Origin: Nitrospira sp. | GTDB taxonomy: Bacteria > Nitrospirota > Nitrospiria > Nitrospirales > Nitrospiraceae | Direction: 5' to 3' | Length of the DNA: 17,750 bases | NCBI GenBank assembly: GCA_020216985.1 | Contig: JAIWOH010000163.1 | Location: 1-17,750 of the forward strand | Shown here: piece by piece, positions 15,858 through 17,750 of the stretch | Position numbering within the stretch: position 1 is the first letter of the stretch | Layout of the letters: every line of letters starts with the position of its first letter | The notes under the pieces: model-generated | What the model saw: only the letters and a program-made list of their open reading frames with translations | The model's database searches: none | What the model was told of the DNA's origin: nothing | Made by a program: the position numbers and the translations under genes

Positions 15858-16634
15858 GTGCTCAACAGTCGCGAGATGACCGTTTCACTCAGGACCAGAC
15901 GTGAGATCCACCGCCTGTTCGACCGGCTTGATTACCATCGGCTCGGTCCGGTCTATTGTTACGAAGGTGGGGAGGAGTTTTGGCGAGCGAGGCGAGAGCC
16001 TTGTCGGCGGTTGGGGACGAAAATCGCCGACGCCCTGGTAAGAAAACTCTCGCCCAATGGCCGAAGCCTCTACGTCGGCGCCGGCGTCGCTGAATTGCCT
16101 TGTCTTTTGGCTGAATCATTGGAGTTGCACCGGCAAGTCGAACCTTATAATCTCCGCCGCACCGAAGTCGCTACCCTCAACCGTGCTTGTCAGGGCAGCG
16201 GGATCACCTTTCGTGCGCGAACCGCCCAAGTGGCACGAGGCCCGTTTGATCATCTCTGGATCGTGAGTGTGTTGAATGACCCGGAGCGGTTTCCCGACCT
16301 CTCACCGCTATCCTATGGAAACGCGAACCCGGTGACCTTCAACCCCGCGCGCTTCGAACGGCAGCGCCGCACGGTGCAGTCCATCGTCAACCGATGCCTA
16401 GCCAAGCTGAGCCTGCCCGCCCTGGTCACCACCTCCGTCGAAGAAGTGGTCTGGATCGCCGACTGGTGCCACCGGCACCGGGTTCGGTATCACGTCGAGC
16501 GGAAGTACTATCCGACGGCGCTGGTCGGTGATCCGGTGTGTTTCATACAACTGTCCAGGTCTCTGGGGAACGCGGAAAGGAAAAATTCGCGCTATACGAC
16601 AAACCCCGTCGGTCTTGAGGGCGGATTCAGATAG
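15858..16634 (+). CDS. Hypothetical protein with Rossmann/methyltransferase-like motif
   Basis: I do not recognise this gene. From the GTG at 15858 it encodes 258 residues; an ATG at 15876 would remove six. GGGAGGAG at 15824-15831 is too far upstream (about 26 bases) to be clearly its ribosome-binding site, so the start is uncertain. Residues 71-80 (LYVGAGVAEL) look like motif I of a class I SAM-dependent methyltransferase, with an acidic E95 at the end of the next strand, FDHLWIVSVL (130-139) as a fourth strand, and a terminal strand pair near 205-231. The N-terminal part (RLFDRLDYHRLGPVYCYEGGEEFW) is unlike any family I can name. There are seven cysteines but no metal motif. No signal peptide. 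The 3' end overlaps the convergent carbonic-anhydrase gene by 43 bp. Confidence 0.65.
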   Translation: MLNSREMTVSLRTRREIHRLFDRLDYHRLGPVYCYEGGEEFWRARREPCRRLGTKIADALVRKLSPNGRSLYVGAGVAELPCLLAESLELHRQVEPYNLRRTEVATLNRACQGSGITFRARTAQVARGPFDHLWIVSVLNDPERFPDLSPLSYGNANPVTFNPARFERQRRTVQSIVNRCLAKLSLPALVTTSVEEVVWIADWCHRHRVRYHVERKYYPTALVGDPVCFIQLSRSLGNAERKNSRYTTNPVGLEGGFR

Positions 16635-17128
16635 ATGCGGGCGTAGCGCACGTAGTTGTCGGCTGATTCCTTGATCCAGGCCAGTTCTTTGTCGGTCACC
16701 GGCCGTTTCACCTTGGCCGGTGAGCCGAGGATCAAGCTCTTGGGCGGTACAATGGTGCCTTCGGTTACCAGAGCCCCGGCCCCGACGATCGACCCTTCGC
16801 CGATCACCGCTCCATCCATCACAATCGCGCCCATTCCGACCAACACGCGATCTTGAATCGTACAGCCGTGCAACACCACATGGTGGCCGATGGTGACCTC
16901 GCTCCCGATCACAAGCGGGTGAGTATCGTGCGTCACGTGAAGCATGGAGAGGTCCTGCACATTGGTCCGATCGCCGATGCGGATGTAGTTGACATCCCCT
17001 CGGATCACGGTGTGGAACCACACGCTGCACTCCTCGCCCATCACCACGTCGCCGATCACGACGGCCGTCTCTTCGATGAAGCAGGACTTGGGAATTTTCG
17101 GCAAGACGCCCTGAAACGCCCGAACCAT
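16592..17128 (-). CDS. Gamma-class carbonic anhydrase-like protein (YrdA/CaiE type)
   Basis: Left-handed beta-helix trimer of hexapeptide repeats, of the gamma carbonic anhydrase family. The 178-residue product opens with the family-typical MVRAFQGVLPKI and VVIGDV, then VIRGDVNYIRIGDRTNVQD, with R43 conserved. The three zinc histidines are at the expected places: H64 (LHVTH), H82 (VTIGH) and H87 (VLHGC). Repeats run to about residue 135, followed by a C-terminal helix. No Shine-Dalgarno is visible, and a candidate promoter would start transcription at the ATG. Members may be real carbonic anhydrases or uncharacterised metal-binding acyltransferase-like proteins; CO2 hydration is inferred from ligands only. 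The gene ends inside the 3' end of the convergent upstream neighbour. Confidence 0.9.
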   Translation of the reverse strand: MVRAFQGVLPKIPKSCFIEETAVVIGDVVMGEECSVWFHTVIRGDVNYIRIGDRTNVQDLSMLHVTHDTHPLVIGSEVTIGHHVVLHGCTIQDRVLVGMGAIVMDGAVIGEGSIVGAGALVTEGTIVPPKSLILGSPAKVKRPVTDKELAWIKESADNYVRYARIYLNPPSRPTGFVV

Positions 17129-17134
17129 GCGGCC

Positions 17135-17163
17135 ATGCTACCGGCACTGGCTTATCGAATCAA
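17135..17163 (-). promoter_or_regulatory. Weak putative promoter of the gamma-CA gene
   Basis: Minus-strand TTGATT (17158-17163) and TAGCAT (17135-17140) with a 17-bp spacer, four of six matches each. The predicted start would fall at or within a base or two of the ATG, implying a leaderless message. Confidence 0.25.
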
Positions 17164-17281
17164 GGGCTACGCGTCCATGTAAGCATCCATGACTGACAGC
17201 CAGGAGTTGTCTGCGAGGAACGAATGGTCTCGACTCAAAACGGCCCTCTCTTGTTCTCTTCTTTCTCAGCCGTCCAGCCTG

Positions 17282-17750
17282 TCAGCCGACCATGATCGTG
17301 CCGACACTATTCTGAAACTCGACCATGGTGCCGAACACGGCGCACTTGGCTCGCATGCGGCCGCTCACGAGCGCCGCTTCCTCTCCCCGTGCGAGCCGAA
17401 CGCAGAAATTCTCGATCTGAACCGGGTACAGCCGAACCTGTGTAGCCCGGCTCTGTTCGACATCGACCGTGAATAGAAACGACAGGTCATTGCGTTCCTC
17501 CGGATCTACCGCATAGTCGTCGATAAAGTCTCCGGTCGAATAGAGAATCACCCGTCCCTGGAACAGCTCGATCCCTTGCGGCGTATGGTTGGAATGCCCC
17601 CAATAGCAATCGGCCCCGAGCAAGATGATTTCTTGCGCCACTCGACGCATCGCCGCAGACGGCGCACCCCAGTTCGGCCCGACGTGAGCGCTCACAATCA
17701 CAAAGTCGGCTTGTCGGCGGGCCTGTGCGAGCACCTCGAGCAGACGAGAT
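17282..17750 (-). CDS. CapA-like (PGA_cap) metallophosphatase-fold protein, 5' end beyond window
   Basis: C-terminal part of a CapA family protein; the frame stays open to the window edge, so the N-terminal half lies to the right. About 155 residues are visible. Typical motifs in order: ADFVIVSAHVGPNWG (the family's HWG-like site), LLGADCYWGHSNHTPQGIELF (the GH..H..QG metal site), and GRVILYSTGDFIDDY. This fold is a calcineurin-like phosphoesterase relative best known from poly-gamma-glutamate capsule synthesis, but many members lie outside capsule operons and have no known substrate. No other capsule gene is in view, so capsule function is not claimed. It reads toward the gamma-CA gene, 153 bp away. 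Confidence 0.85.
   Translation of the reverse strand, partial: SRLLEVLAQARRQADFVIVSAHVGPNWGAPSAAMRRVAQEIILLGADCYWGHSNHTPQGIELFQGRVILYSTGDFIDDYAVDPEERNDLSFLFTVDVEQSRATQVRLYPVQIENFCVRLARGEEAALVSGRMRAKCAVFGTMVEFQNSVGTIMVG

Noticed and set aside
16398..17147. 249-codon minus-strand open frame overlapping the gamma-CA gene in another frame
   Set aside because: The alternative frame 16592-17128 carries all gamma-CA motifs and zinc ligands; this one is an Arg-rich shadow.

Overview
This is an ordinary-looking chromosomal window from a GC-rich, Gram-negative-type bacterium. Gene order and protein character suggest a Nitrospira-like member of the Nitrospirota, but that placement is inferred from context and was not tested. 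There are no transposases, phage genes, CRISPR repeats or defence cassettes. Nearly all the DNA is core housekeeping.

Layout. (1) Positions 1-3417, minus strand: tRNA-Leu(UAG), then tig, clpP and clpX (clpX runs off the left edge). This is a protein folding and ATP-dependent proteolysis cluster. (2) 3418-4233: an RNA-rich spacer with tRNA-Ser(GGA), a degenerate tRNA-like segment that repeats the tRNA-Ser 3' end, and the SRP 4.5S-type RNA. (3) 4234-6984, plus strand: dnaX, ybaB/ebfC and recR, a replication and repair operon. (4) 7039-7559: a DksA-type transcription factor behind a near-consensus promoter. (5) 7699-9589, minus strand: a TPR lipoprotein, a small lipoprotein and tRNA-Val(CAC), with a strong perfect palindrome between the two lipoprotein genes. 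(6) 9705-13923, plus strand: trmFO, xerC, hslV and hslU, joined by overlapping start and stop codons behind a good promoter. This is the gid-codV-clpQ-clpY arrangement known from Bacillus, without codY. (7) 14000-16634, plus strand: argB, a cytoplasmic M28-type metallopeptidase and an unrecognised protein with a Rossmann/methyltransferase-like motif. (8) 16592-17750, minus strand: a gamma-class carbonic anhydrase-like protein, whose 3' end overlaps the preceding convergent gene, and the C-terminal part of a CapA-like (PGA_cap) protein cut by the right edge.

Together the genes cover co-translational folding and targeting (trigger factor, SRP RNA), two AAA+ proteases (ClpXP and HslUV), replication and recombination (DnaX, EbfC, RecR, XerC), tRNA supply and modification (three tRNAs, TrmFO), a stringent-response-type regulator (DksA) and arginine synthesis (ArgB). 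No clearly novel system stands out. The best candidates for a second look are the unrecognised gene at 15858-16634, the tRNA-like remnant at 3834-3930, the M28 enzyme placed directly behind argB, and the palindrome at 8945-8978.
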